A stretch of 64,000 nt of DNA from Branchiostoma floridae (GCF_000003815.2 NC_049981.1:2684498-2748497), one strand, 5' to 3'; shown: positions 35,560 to 49,600, counted from the stretch's first letter. A program made the numbers and translations. Notes: generated by a model not told the origin, from the sequence alone.

Positions 35560-36966
35560 CATTAAACAGTGTTTTGTGAGGAGATATTGGTTAATAATGT
35601 GTTGCAAAAGTAGTCATGAAAAGATAAAATTCTTGATACGAAGTAGAGCAATAGTTATTTACCCTAAGGCATAGTCCTTGAGAAATCAATAGAAGCTTTA
35701 GACACAACAATTAAGATAGCCATGAAATATGTGGAATATTACTAGCAGCAAATCAATCATTCCCTATTTGATATGTCGGTCGTCTGTTATGATGCAGATG
35801 AAAATCTTTTGTTAACACACACTGGACGATTATTAGATATGAAAAGGTTTTGAAGTCATCAGTCTGGAAAATGATAGGATTACAATGTCCCACAGAAGGT
35901 GCCAAGCGTTGGAAGCAAAATGATGGTGTCTACGTACACCATCGAAGCGCTTTAGTTACTGTTATTTACTGTTTTGGCTGTTCAGCACGCACAATCAGAG
36001 ATGTATTTTCTACAAATGAGATCATATGAATAATACGTTATAATTCTTACTAATGTCCTTCTCTGTTTCCAAATAAGTTTGCATCCAGCGACATAAGAGA
36101 TTTAACTCCTAAAAGCCGTAACAATAGGTATCCTCTTGGCATCACAGTGGACATATTTCGTACGTAATTTAGTACTGTGCATTTTGTTCCTTTTTACTAA
36201 ATTGCACGAATGATTTTCAACTTTTAAAAGAGACTGGCGTCGAATCTTAAGCTTGATTTTTTAATATATCCCAATCCTCCACTGAGATAGCAGGTATGGG
36301 ATCCGGCGTGTAGCTTGATTGTCAGTTGTAAGCGCAATCCTATTACGTGCAAAGCTCTACTGCATACGATGGTGTAGACACTATCATTTTGCTTTCTACC
36401 CTTGACTACCGTAGCCGACAGCAACAATGGGCAACACACTTTTTTCTGGTCAACACACCTATTTTCTGCACAACACACGTACTTGTTTTGCAATACACAC
36501 TTTCTTTTTTCAGTGCAGCACATCTGCTTTTTCTTTGTTGCGCAGAAAATACGCAGGAAAATAGGTGTGTTGACCAGAAAATGGGTGTGTGCACATTGTT
36601 GCTGTCGGCCATGGTACTTTGACACCTTCTGTGGGACATTGTCATCAAATCATTTTCCAGACTGATGACTTCAAAAGTCCTTCACATATAATAATCGCAC
36701 ATTGTGCGTTAACAAAAGATTTTGATCTGCATCATAACAGACGACCTACATATCAAATAGGGAATGATTGATTTGCTGACTCTTCCACAATTTTCATGGC
36801 TATCGTAATTGTTGAGTTGAAAGCGTCCATTGATTTCTCAAGGCCTGTGCCTTAGGGTGAATAACTATCGCACCACTTCGTATCAAGAATTTAGCCTTTT
36901 CATGACTGCTATTACAACAGTGGATTATCGACTAATATCCCATTATACAATACTGTTTGATGTTAG
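35560..36966. mobile_element. 1.4-kb foldback element with ~340-bp arms
   Basis: Left arm 35560-35910 is matched inverted by 36612-36966 over several long blocks, for example TATTTGATATGTCGGTCGTC against ACGACCTACATATCAAATA, and AATGTCCCACAGAAGGTG against CACCTTCTGTGGGACATT. The centre holds a second palindrome at 36406-36605. No transposase frame. It lies ~330 bp upstream of the vWA/ShK start codon. Confidence 0.82.
36406..36605. repeat. Inner palindrome of the foldback element
   Basis: GCCGACAGCAACAATG...GGTCAACACACCTATTTTC on the left against GAAAATAGGTGTGTTGACC...CATTGTTGCTGTCGGC on the right. Short mirrored open frames inside are a by-product. Confidence 0.8.
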
Positions 36967-36989
36967 GAAACGCACATTTTGCAATTAAC

Positions 36990-37202
36990 GTTAGTTCAGC
37001 TTTATCCGCGGGGTTACCTATATCCGTCGTGTTGCTAAACAGGGCATCAAGGGATATCAAGTCGATGGACGGTAGTTTCAAATTGTACTATTTTCAAAAT
37101 ATTGCAGTTTGAAACCATCATCTGTCTACTTGATATCCCTAAAAATCGTTCTTAAAAAGAACGGATAAAGGTTACCCTACGGATAAAGGTGAACTAGTGT
37201 TA
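36990..37202. mobile_element. MITE with TTCACCTTTATCCG ends
   Basis: Ends TTAGTTCAGCTTTATCCGCG and CTACGGATAAAGGTGAACTA; the central CAAAATATTGCAGTTTGAAA is shared with 34545-34755. Confidence 0.75.
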
Positions 37203-37741
37203 CTGTTTACCTGGTAAAATATCACATATAGCTAGGGGGTTCGATGAACAATAACGCATTGCATGACCTGTTTATAAAAGGTCTACCAGGTTATTCACCT
37301 GTAACGTTGTAGTCTGCACACGAAGCCTAAGGGCATCCCTTGTAACATTATCTACTTAGCATTAGTATCTACTACTTAGTATCTACTGTTTTTGCAGCAA
37401 TAAATCTTTCCAATGCTTTGAATATGTCAGGAGAGACAATTTGTGCAACGTTGTAAAGTTTTGTCAAGTGCTTCTATGTCAATAATGAGCGAAATACAAA
37501 CAGTGCAACTCCCAAAAGACACATTTAAGTCTAGACAATCATTGCTTTCTTGCATGAAAATGCATACGTTTACTGTGCTGCCTTTGTTACCTTGGTCTTT
37601 GACAACACCACCTTTAACGGTGAAATCATTATGCTGAAGTTTTCAATGATCGAGTTCACTACTAAAGTTTAGGGCACAACCGCCGTCCGTACGTCGAACG
37701 CCACGTTTGTCTGAAACCGTGGGGGAGGATTGGCAAGAGCA

Positions 37742-37841
37742 NNNNNNNNNNNNNNNNNNNNNNNNNNNNNNNNNNNNNNNNNNNNNNNNNNNNNNNNNNN
37801 NNNNNNNNNNNNNNNNNNNNNNNNNNNNNNNNNNNNNNNNN
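37742..37841. other. Assembly gap (100 N)
   Basis: Run of exactly 100 N, probably a placeholder length. Confidence 0.99.
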
Positions 37842-40290
37842 AGCCCAAACGCAGAGAAAGTTCTGCATATACTTAAAGTTCTGCGACGTGTCTGTGTGCT
37901 CCCACATCCGTACGATTTCGTACGGAGGTGGTACTTACCACTTACGCATCCCAAAACATTGCATACATTTTTGCACGTAGACAACACGCAGTACGGCGGG
38001 TTGTGCCCTTAGCTTAAGGCGTGTTGTGCCCTTAGCTTTAGGTAGTAGATGATGATAATTCAGGGTAGCGCTACGTTACTTGAATGCAAAAATTCTTACA
38101 ACGAAGCTAAGGGATGCAATTCAGATGAAGAATTAAACTTACCGACAGTTGAAGAAATTGTAAGATCTGTAGGACCCTACTCAGCTGGGTGTCCGGAGCT
38201 GTGTGGACTGATTTCTTGGCGACGTCTGAGGCTGGCGGTGCAGCAGTGCAGCTTTGTACTGGTTCTCACCTGTTCAACAGGTCTTCTGGTACCCATGGTG
38301 ATGTCATGTCACCAGCACCAACTCTGTCACTTAAAATGGATTGCTTGACACAGCTAGGCCATGTTGATTTGATTATATGGATGACATCCTCTGGGAATCG
38401 AAAAACTGATGCGAGCGTGCGAATAATGATAAAAAGTTTGACCAAAAAATGTTGCCGCGCAGGTTCAGATTCCGTGGTTAGCAAGCGAAAGTATTGAGGA
38501 TGGTACTCAGGCTAGTTTATTTTGGCTTATTCCTGCATACTAGTAACTGAAAACTAAGGATATGAAATGCTTTGTTGATCGATCAAATGAGTTGTTGATC
38601 GAGTGGGACTACCCTCTAAATGGAGTTCGTCTTTTCTAGGGGATAGGTTCACAAACACTGAAAACACGAGAGGTACCACAACGCACATTACCTGTCATAG
38701 TCAAATTTTAGCTCCTCTGCAACGCATTTTACTTGGTGTTCTCATTTTAAACCTATATGTAGCTATAGAACTCAGTGAGTTTCTTTATCCCGTATAAGGT
38801 TCTCTCTGTCCACTCGAACAGATCAAAATTTAGTCAATGCTAGCTGTGAGGTTTGAATAACGCCGCAAAGGGTGTCGGTTAGGAGTTATTGACCGCACAG
38901 CCATTTAAACACATTCAAATGTTGACAATCTGTTCATATAAAAGCGAGATTTTGTACGGTTTTAACATGGCTAAAACAGACCATAAGGGTTGAAAAGAAA
39001 AACGTTAACTTACTATTTACTTTTTTAAGGTTTCATTCAGCGTTATGTTGACCCTTTCAAACTCATTGAGGCGAAATTGTGTCAAAAAACGGTGTCAATG
39101 GTTAGTTATTCAAACAAGTCTTCATATGTTGGCGACTCAACGTCAGTGAACAAACCAATGTACTCAGCGTGGTTTTGAATGATTTTTCTCTTTTTGTTTG
39201 TTGTTTCAGTACCTTTTTACTCCGTCTTAAACGATTTAATTTTTACCTTAAAGACAAGAGTTATGTAGGCCCTCCGGGGTGCACCTGGATAAGACGCCCC
39301 TGGCCTTCTTAGACAACGGTTGACCCCTTCAATTGTTATTGATGTCAACTGAAAGTTGGGTTGATGATGATGGATATGTCTAATTTGATTTTCTGTGCCC
39401 CCTCTTAGAATAATAAGTGTTACCAGCGTACATCGCACGTTTCAGGTGGAAGATTACGCAACCTTGATGTCAAACAGCGACACGTGCGTTCATTGACCTT
39501 ACCAGAATTGTGACTGTTACTGTTTAGAACAGCAAACCGCACATGTGGTTAACGTGTTTATTAATTAGCTAACATTGCATCGAACGAACAATTGCTCATA
39601 ATTGAACTTACAAAAAGGCACTTGGGTCGAAACAACTTAAATTCAGCAGGTTGACCTTACTAAAGTTGCAACGGCAGGTTCACCTTACTAAAGGTGTAAA
39701 TAGTCTGTTTAAAATAAAAGTCAACTACTATTAAATGTGTACTAACGTGCCATATATGGAGATAACAAATGATCAAAATCAAACTCACTGAAGGCACGTG
39801 AGAGAAAGATACATGACAGGTGTTTTTTGTTTACTACATAACATGCTTTCATTTTTAATAGAGTGATTTTCTAACTTTAACACTTCTTTTAACGCAAACA
39901 TGATGACTGCACTTAAGTTGTAAATAACGAATAATCACTGAAATGAAACTCACTAAAAGGAACGTGCGAGAAAGAGACATGGCAGGTGGATGTTAACACT
40001 TAACGCTACTTTTATGCGGACATTACAAACGGATTCACTTTGCCAGTCAGTGGGCACTTTTCCCCACTGATAAGGTTGTTTCTTCCCACAATCTAAGAAG
40101 CTGAGTTGTCTGCGTGTGCACAAAGCACAATGATTTAATTTTGCGTCTCGTGGTGCGTTATAATGATGGTGGCTTCGTGTTAGACCAGCCTTTCAAGATC
40201 ACTGACACAGACATGATGTTTAATTACCGGTGTCAAGGGTTAGCAAATGCAAATTGTCACCATACGTTAACGAGGACAACGCCCTCGAAC
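37842..40290. other. Intergenic region, no gene seen
   Basis: Between the vWA/ShK gene and the 3' end of the mannosidase. Apart from a MITE end near 38355 no exon-like frame, RNA gene or family motif was recognised. Confidence 0.4.
38355..38430. mobile_element. Left-end fragment of the ATGGATGACATCC MITE family
   Basis: TAGGCCATGTTGATTTGATT, then ATGGATGACATCCTCTGGG, then GATGCGAGCGTGCG. Confidence 0.6.
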
Positions 40291-40630
40291 GACCTAAGGC
40301 CACATCAAGGAAACTTTATGGATGACATCCTATGCAGAATGCAAAAATAAGGAGATAACGCGAAAAAAACAAGATGGGTAAAAAAAAACAAGATTGCTAA
40401 ATTTTCAAAATAGACACCATAAGCGTCGTAACAAGATTTGAAGTGACAAAACGTGGCATCACAACTAATAAGGCATTTATTCCGATAAAAGAAGTGAACT
40501 AGTGTAGTAAAAGTGACACTAGTGTGGTACATTGGTATCACTACCCAAGTTGGCAACTACATTTATGATGTCAATATTTGTTGCACTTTTACAACTATCA
40601 AACAAGTTTCACTTCTGAAACCACCCCTGG
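40290..40630. mobile_element. MITE-like repeat downstream of the mannosidase stop
   Basis: GGCCACATCAAGGAAACTTT and ATGGATGACATCC at one side, then AGTGAACTAGTGTAG and GTTGCACTTTTACAACT. It is an inverted relative of 4248-4580 and starts 54 bp past the mannosidase stop codon. Confidence 0.55.
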
Positions 40631-40683
40631 GTATCGTCTGGTAACAGCTAGGGTAGGACGCCTCATGCGTGCCGAAACGTGCC

Positions 40684-43600
40684 TCAGTCCCGCTGCTGCA
40701 CCTTGAAGCGCAGTGTACAGATCTGCATGGGCTGGAGAGACACTGTGGCCGACCCGGAGTCCCAGCAGCGGAGAGCCTCGGACTTTGTCCGCCCGCCTTC
40801 TGTTAAAGTGATGACATGTACGATGAAATAAATGAACACCTTACGAAAGTTGCTGCACGTTTACTTGTGTCACATATGACAAGATCATGCGAATGAAACA
40901 AGTTTTAACTTCGCCGCAGTACCAGGGGGGGGGGGAGAGCGAGAGACAGAGAGAGAGAGAGAGGGACAGAGAGAGAGAGAGGGACAGAGAGAGGAGGAGA
41001 GAGAGAGGTAGAGAGGGGGAGAGAGATAAAGAGAGGGAGAGAGAGAAAGATGGATGGAGGGAGAGAGAGGGGGAGAGGGTGGACAGAGAGAGAAAAAGAG
41101 GCTCAGAGGGAGAGAGAGAAAGAGGGAGAGAGAGAAGGAGAGAGAGAGGGAGAGAGAGAGAGAGAAAGAGAGACAGAGAGAGACAGAGACAGAGAGAGAG
41201 CAAAGTCACCAACGGAGATAGCTAGTCTCGTGATGTCGCGAGATTAAATCACTCCTTGATCAAGATGTACTGTGCAGACATCGAAAATTCGGAGGTACGT
41301 GTCTTACGTGCTTTCAAAGAGTAAATGATTGACGAGTATTCCATGAACTGACCTGTGTTCCATGCGAGCCGCTGTACCATGGTGGCAGGGTAGTTAGCGC
41401 CCAGGGTCAGCTCTTCCACCGTGTTAATTTCCACCTCGAAGGGCTCAAACAGTCCCTTATAGAACATACGAAATTGTTAAAAACGTTATGCCAAGATCAT
41501 ATTTGATAATAGTTACTATAGACCGTAGGATCTGCACATCTGACAGGTCCATGGCAATAGCAAATAGCAGCCTTACCGAAAATACACGGAAATCCGAGAT
41601 TGAAACATAAGATAAAACAGTTTTATTTTGTTGCTTACTCCTTTAGGAAATTGATTTTCTTTTCATAATCTATGGTCCAGATTTCGTAGCCCACCCTGTA
41701 CATTATTATTTAGTTCACTATCATAGAATGATATCTCGCACCCCCGGGATGTCTCCCGATCATTTTAAGGTATGTTGTTCTATGGCCCTGGTTCAAGGAT
41801 CATGATTCAAGGGCTCTTTATGCAAAGTTATGCAAATTAGACGATTATGCCGATTATTTAAACAAGCATAACGTGAGTAATACTTGTGCAAATAAATCAA
41901 ACTTAGAGAAGGTCACGATCAGCAGAAGAGTTTTACTTTCCTGAAGAAAAATTACCTTTCAAGATATCTTAAAGTATCTTGACATTTTAAAGTATCTAGA
42001 GACATCTTCTACCATTCTAGGATAGTGGACTAAATACATTATTACACTAAATATTACTGGGTGGGCTACGAAACCACATTTCTAAGCCTCTTCTGAGAAT
42101 CTCCTCTTGGACTACTAACCGTCAAAGTCACGTTCTGAGGGGCGCCGCCCTCCGCCTTCTGCAGCTGATTCTCCAGCCTCATCAGGACCGTCTCATCTTC
42201 AGACATCTCCAACGTCAGCAGGTGAACACTGGATGGCAGTTCGCGCTTCATAGCTGTGTACTAAGACACAATAAATAGAGACTGGTCTTAGATCCGGGAA
42301 TGATCGCCTCAGTTTGAAAAATCACACATTTTCTTATTAACAACCAGGATCTATCACCGATGGATAATATAAAATATATACATCTGTGTTCACCTTACGC
42401 ATTGTGCAGTAACAGTAGCAGAAACAGTGCAGTACACGCAAAGATTATTATATAATTGCAATACAATATGCATCACTTAAAAGTCAGATAATATAGATGC
42501 ACACAACTTCTGCCTTGCGCCCTCCAGATTTTTTTTACTAATCTGATCAAGGTGTCCGCCTAGGTTTCTTCTTTTTAAATCGTTCATTCTGTGTGTTGAT
42601 TTTAAACGGGTTTTGTTAATATATCAATAAAGATCATGTCAACTACTGTCATCCATCTATTCCTTGATTAATTCACATACGAACTCACTCACTCAATATT
42701 TCATTAATTAATTCATCTATTAGCTAATCAATTCATTTCCCATATTCACGTATCTATGCAAATGACCACACATGGACGCTCTCATACATTTGTGCGGAAC
42801 TCTTTCCTGTACTGCTTGGGATCGTTGCCACCGGCGAGACCGAGCAGGACGGACGGTGCCATGTACAGTTGCTCCCCGAGGGCGCGGTGGAGCTGTCCCG
42901 AGCTCTCAGGGGTGTCCAGCAGGAGATAGTGCTTCCCACGGACAACCAAACCGTCTCCGAACACTCCTGAAATGTTTTAGTACCGTACATCGTGAGAGAA
43001 CATCTTTCATTACATTGGTCAAAAAGTCCAGTGTCTCGGTATGCCCGTAGCCAGGTTTTTGGTTGGGGGGGTTCTTTTTAGTACTTGTTGGACCATCGAG
43101 CACATCAAGCTGCCTAGGGGGGTCCGGGGGCATGTTCCCCCGGAAAAATTGAAATCTTGACCCTCTGAAACGCCATTTCCTGCATTTTAACGGACAAAAT
43201 TCGCTGGCTAAGTTTAATGGAATTTCTATTGAAATACACAAGACTTTTGGCATAAGTCTTTGAGGCCGACTCCCCCAACATATTTTCACCATGTCCGACG
43301 CCAAAGGCAAGAGGCGTCGCAATGAAGTCCGGGCGAATTTTGAGATCTGGACCCTCTCAAAAGCCATTTCCTGCACTTTCTGGGGCAAATTTTGCTGATA
43401 GACTCACTAAAATTGAATGAAATGTCTATAAGTGAAAAATGCAAGTCAGTCATGCCTTTGAAAAAAATCTTGGACATGAAAAAGTGGACATTTGAGCCTG
43501 AAAAAGTGGACCTTTGAGCCTGAAAAAGCGGACCTTTGAGCGTGTGGGGGGGTTCTTCCCCCCCCTGGCTACGGGCATGAGTATTGGATGACCGGGGGCA

Positions 43601-46600
43601 CCATCATGTCTATGGTGCCCCCGGTCTCTGTTGTCCATATGTGCTACGAAGACAGTTCTATCTGCATAACGTGACGCCATGGAAGAGTGGATTGCTCAAA
43701 CCTCCACAAAGACAGGAGTTGGTCTGTCGAAAATTTGTCAGAGTCATGCTGTAGTTCGACTTTGATCCAGAATGACGTCTACCAACGCAGATGAACTTCA
43801 AGGTTTGTTTATTAACAAGTGTGACAAAGTACATTACACAGACTTCAAGATAAGTCAAAGGTCTCTAGTATCTTACCTGTCTCATTCAGTGGTTCCCCCA
43901 CGCCATACCCATCATCATAGAGCATGCGCCTATGGACCTACATGTTCAGGAGTCAAGCAATATTGACGTTACCATGACAGAAAGGCAGACCATGGGTACC
44001 AGCTGCGTAACACTAGTTACCGCTTAACACTAGTTAGATCACATTTATTGCTAACGTGAATTTGATACATTCATGTTAGTTCTAAATATGACGATAAGGA
44101 TGAGATATGTATTTTGAATAAACGCCCATACCATGAGTTCCAGAGATCCGTTCCTTAGGCTACTGCCACCCTGCGATCGGTCAGTGAGAACAGTCAGCTG
44201 CTTGGACTTATCCTGTGTTCACAAGAAGACTGTGTTCATTAATTCAGTTGACAAGGAGAGGATAATCAAGTTTTTGTCCACAATGTAAACTTTGTGACAA
44301 GCACAAATAAACAAACAAGCGAAAAAATGAACAAAAACTCCACAGCATCCGTGCTGATAAGTTAATCGGATATTGGAGTTCTCTTTTCTCATAACCAATA
44401 GCGTCCTTTATCTGTTACGTTTAGACATCTTCTTCAGAGCTTCTGAATGGAGTTATGCTTCTCGCCTCTAAATGTAGCTGGTGTAGGTGGCGCTTCAAGG
44501 CTAGAACACAATCCCAAACGTGGCTAAGTTTTTACCCCCCCCTCGTCCCAGTTCATCACTGTGGTTGACTTTCTCATCTAGACCAAGCGCCATTTAAATT
44601 GGTTACATATATCGTCGAGAAGCAGAACTCCAGTCAGAAGCTCTGAGGAATATGACGTAGATGTCTGATAGACATCTAAATGTAAGCAGGTAAGAGACGC
44701 TTCTTTTATGCATGAGAAAACAAAAACTCCAATACTAGTATCTTCAGTGACAAGTTGATCATTAGCTCAGTATATCTCAACTCAAAATCTACTTTTAACA
44801 AATTAAAGAGGCAACATATTGAGTACCTTGATGAGTATCCTGCTATTGACGGGGTAGTAGTTGCCTGCCACCGGTTCAGTCTGGTTGAGTTTCCACGTCA
44901 GACGGCGGTCCACAACCCGCGCTAGGAGCTCACGTCCGTTCGCATCTGTGTAAAACGTGCTGTAGTAATGACAAGGAATTGATTACTTCAGAATAATAAA
45001 TTCTTCGTACTACACAATCAAGTGGTTTTCGTTTCGGGATTCGACGTTTCGGTGTCTCAGTCACCAACCTCTAAATTCTAAAAGGTTCACTTTGAGCTGC
45101 AGCCTAGGTGTGCTGCTATCAGATGTGGTCCAAAAATTACTTATATTAGATAGTTTATATTAAATGCGGTCCCTCGGCTAGGTGTTTGAAGACAGACACA
45201 CCTCGAGCATATAAAAGATCATTCTAAACCTTTCGAAAAAGAGTGTGGACATGTCCCGGTGTGCGATGTTCCAGATCATACTGACAGTATGATCTAAAAC
45301 ATCGTACCCTGGGACACGCCCATAGTTGTGGGTTCACTACACATTACCCGGATGGAGGCCTACAACTACAGTTACGGTCATGGCTACATGTTCTTTAGTA
45401 GAGTCATTTCTACGAGTACGTACAACCAGGCAAACATTCATGAGCATGTTATGTTATCCATAAAATTTACTTTGCTGTAGCCTAATCAGGAACTGCCGAC
45501 ATTTAAACCCCCACCTGTCGGACATAATGTCCGTGTCGAACCGAGAGATGATCTCCTTCCCCAGATCGTCCTTGATGGGGATCGGTCCCACTGTCCACTC
45601 CAGCTCGGCGTGGCGCTGTCCGGAGTACAGCCGGACAACCTGGCTGACCCACGGGCTGAAACTCTGCTGGACCTCCTGACACAGCTGTCCATCAACCTTA
45701 CAAAGGAACAACAAAATCACGTTTGAACTGACAACAAACATTACATTTTGCTTCAAACCGACACTGTCTTAGTACGGTGTACGGGTACAGAACCTGTTTG
45801 TATTGTCGGACAGGTACGGAAAAAACGAACTTGAGAAAAAAATTAGTAGACCGGATTTTGGACCGATTGGAAAATGAACAGATTATACCGGCAGGCGTTC
45901 ACGTGTTTTGGGGCTTACAGGCCCAAGAAAATAACAAAGGAGAAGTAGAGAAGAGTTGATAGTCATTTTAACCAAGCTTCTACAGTCAAATTTGGTTTAC
46001 GTTAACAGTTTACAAGAAGATATTGTCCATTCACAAGTTTTCACATACAATCAGGTCCAGGTTCAGGTCCGTACCTGTAAGTAAAATCTTCCGGACCTGG
46101 ACCGAACCTGGACCTGAATTTTCTGTACCGGTGTGACAGCGATCTCGCCCCCCCGGCGATCTCGCCCCCCCGGGGGGCGAGATCACTAGCGTTTTCGCCC
46201 CCCTTTAGCGTTTTCGCCCCCCCCCCCCAAGAGCAGCTGGTTACTACATATTACAGGTGCGCTACCTGGTACTATACTGCACCTGGGGAGTAACGTATAT
46301 GGTGTGTTACCTGGTACCTTATGGCACCTTATTACTGTACCGTAAGATGCCTGTCATACCTCGAAAGTCGATACTATATTGTTCGGTGCAAACATGACAT
46401 TGAAATGAAAAAGACAATTTTTGCAGCTGAGGTGGCATAAAAACAGTGCTACTGCGAACGTATAAATCAACACCGTCTATGGTACGGAATACGTCAGCTA
46501 TATGTTTTCAATTTGTCACGTACAGTGTTTTCTTTCTTGTGCTGGAAACATTTCCAAAGCACTAACAAAAACACACGTGAATAATAGTTTCTCATTATAA

Positions 46601-49600
46601 ACACTATCTACGCGCAGGTTGATATAGCTGTTGCTAAATGCTACACAAACACTGGTAAAGTACCAGTCTTAAGAAACACGGGTAAAATGCATCAGTTCCT
46701 AAATACTAGAAAAATAACCAGTCATGTTGGAGGTGAAGATATCCCTTGGCCAGGTGCATATACCAAAATGTGCGTTATTCTAATTAATACCTAATATTTG
46801 CATAATTAATAAAGACATTACATAGTTCTTTTGTGGTCACTTCATGGTAGNNNNNNNNNNNNNNNNNNNNNNNNNNNNNNNNNNNNNNNNNNNNNNNNNN
46901 NNNNNNNNNNNNNNNNNNNNNNNNNNNNNNNNNNNNNNNNNNNNNNNNNNNNNNNNNNNNNNNNNNNNNNNNNNNNNNNNNNNNNNNNNNNNNNNNNNNN
47001 NNNNNNNNNNNNNNNNNNNNNNNNNNNNNNNNNNNNNNNNNNNNNNNNNNNNNNNNNNNNNNNNNNNNNNNNNNNNNNNATTTTGTGATTTGTACCAATC
47101 AACTTCTAAAATGTCATGTAAACCCGTTTTTTTTTGGGGGGGGGGGGCGAAATCGCTAAAGGGGGGCGAGGTAGGGGGGCGAGATCACTAGCCGGGGAGG
47201 GCGAGATCGCTAGCGATTTCGCCCCGGGGGGGCGAGATCGCTAGTGATTTCGCCCCCGGGGGGGCGAGATCACGGGGGGGCGAGATCGCTGTCACACCGG
47301 TAGTCTTAATAACCCCAGTCTTAATACAACTTGAGACAAAAGTTCGGAGGCCTCATGTATTACCTCAAGACAATTTTGTAATTATGCAAATGACATTCAT
47401 AAGATCTATGCATGGTTACGCACACCTTTAACTAGCTCACACCTGTCACAAGTATGAAAGTACTATCATTTACCTCTAAATGGATTATGAAACTTTCGAA
47501 TGCGGGCAGAAAGTTTGACTAATGACTCACCACACTTGTAATGACAGACTGTTGAGGCAGGATGGGCATAGCCTCGGTACTGTTTGGCCTGAAGACGTAC
47601 GCTCCAGACTTCTTGTTGCTCGCCTTGTTGTTTCCCGCGCTGGAGTTGTACCAGTAGAAGCCCTGGTTCACCTTCAGCGTTAGGTTGGTCTCCAGGTTGA
47701 CCACACTTTTCAGGAGGCCGGTTTTCCCGTCAAACAGTAGGCTAAGGTGCTACATTTAATAAAGGGGTGGAAGGTTGTTGTCTTAAGAAAAACGCTTTTT
47801 ATTTGCTTCAACACAAACATGGAATAATACGCTAATGAATGAATTCATAAGCACGGATTGTGAAATACAAATATACAGTAATTGGTTCCATCTACACTGG
47901 GGGCTACTCATAATAGGACACTAAGAAAGAACGACAAATTCTCTCAGAATGGTTCAGATGTAGAACTGCTCGTTTCACAAACACCTTTACCTTACTACGT
48001 AAAGCTCATGAACGGGACATGTAATATGTGCAGTGAATGTTGCTTGTGTCATTACTTTTTCACTCACGAATCAAATACCTTAACCCTATTCAGACCGGGG
48101 GGGGGGGGTGAGGCCCGCGCTAACTTCGATGCCCTATAACGCCAGAACGCCTTACGCTAAAGCCACCAAATTTGGTGAGTTTTCGTAAAATATTGTTGGC
48201 AACAATTTTACGAATTTTCCATTTTTTCGTGTTGCCATGGCAACCGTTTGCTGACAGTCAGTTTTGCCAAAAATCACAATTTTTGGTTCTAACAATGTAT
48301 TTTTCACATTTATTTGCTATATTACTGCTATTTTGTTACATAAATAAAATCTTATATTATCTAGCATATCTTTCATAATTATGTATGCATAAATTATGCT
48401 AATTTGATGACGTCATCAGCCCAAAATCCAAGATGGCGGACCGTATGGCCAGATCAAGAATAACATGCTAATTATCCCTTAAAATTTGTAACTACCTGGT
48501 ATTTTTTCATCAAAAACTATCTAAATAAATGAATTTAATCTATTTCCATTGCCCTTTGTGATAATTTGTTGCAAAAAAAGAACTTTTAAAAATTCAAGGT
48601 AGTGGATATAATATGGCGGAGCCTAACTCGTATCTTAGATGTGCATGACGTCATCTTATGACGTCATTATGACGTCATCGATGTTGCTATTGGCAATACA
48701 AGTCGTAATAAACATTATTATTCTGTTATCTGCACTTGTTACATTTTTGTAGTATAACTTGAAGTATTCTGAGAATACCCTTTTTTCATGGGTCCGGCCA
48801 ATATAATCAGATTGATGACGTCATAATTACGTCATTTTACGTCAACGTAACGTGAAACGTCAAATACTCGTCAGATATTATGTCGATATCATGTTCTGAA
48901 AATTTGGTGGCCCTACGGCACGTCGTTCAAGAGTTAGAGGACTTAGAAGTGGAGGGCCTCAAAAGCCCCCCCCCCCCCTGTCCAGGGATGACCAAAAAAG
49001 CCCGGTCTGAATAGGGTTAAAGACCTAGATGTTATCTTGTCACCCGAAGGCTTCTTTACATGATGTTAAGTTAGGGTTTGAAATTCTTCCTCTTTGTCCA
49101 CTGAGAAAAACGACAATTCAGCCTTTTGACCTGCAAAAGTATTAATTCAATACTCGTAAATCATTTCTCTCCCCCATGGACGTAGAGTGAGATATGGCCA
49201 GGATCAGAGTAATTTTTGTGACTTAGGTCAAGAGTTCAGATATGGGTGCTTTACTGAAATTCTTGTCTCGCCAATCACATTTGAATTGGACTTTTTGCTA
49301 TCGACTGAAGCTTACTTTTCCAGCTATTCGACTGTCAATCTTATTACCTCATTGTGAATCTCTTGGTCATCTCCAGCTTTCGGTTGCTTTCCTGGAGATA
49401 AGACATCGACGCGATTTAGACCTACGTCACATTTTCAAACCGGGGCCCGACTGGGCAGCTTTCGGAAATGAAAAGTATAATATAAAAGACACCTAACTAC
49501 ACAAGACGTAAACAGAATAGTCGTGGGCATTATTTGTTTGTATCTTTCAATTTTTCGTTTCCACAAATAGCCCGGCCGGGCCCCGGTTTGGAAATGTGAC

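Noticed and set aside
38049..38497. Overlapping ~100-codon plus frames
   Set aside because: No family motif or splice context; one overlaps a MITE end.
40841..41225. Long frames on both strands in GA-rich DNA
   Set aside because: Arg-Glu/Ser-Leu low-complexity product of a simple repeat inside a mannosidase intron.
46784..47191. Frames across the 229-N gap
   Set aside because: Made almost entirely of unknown residues.
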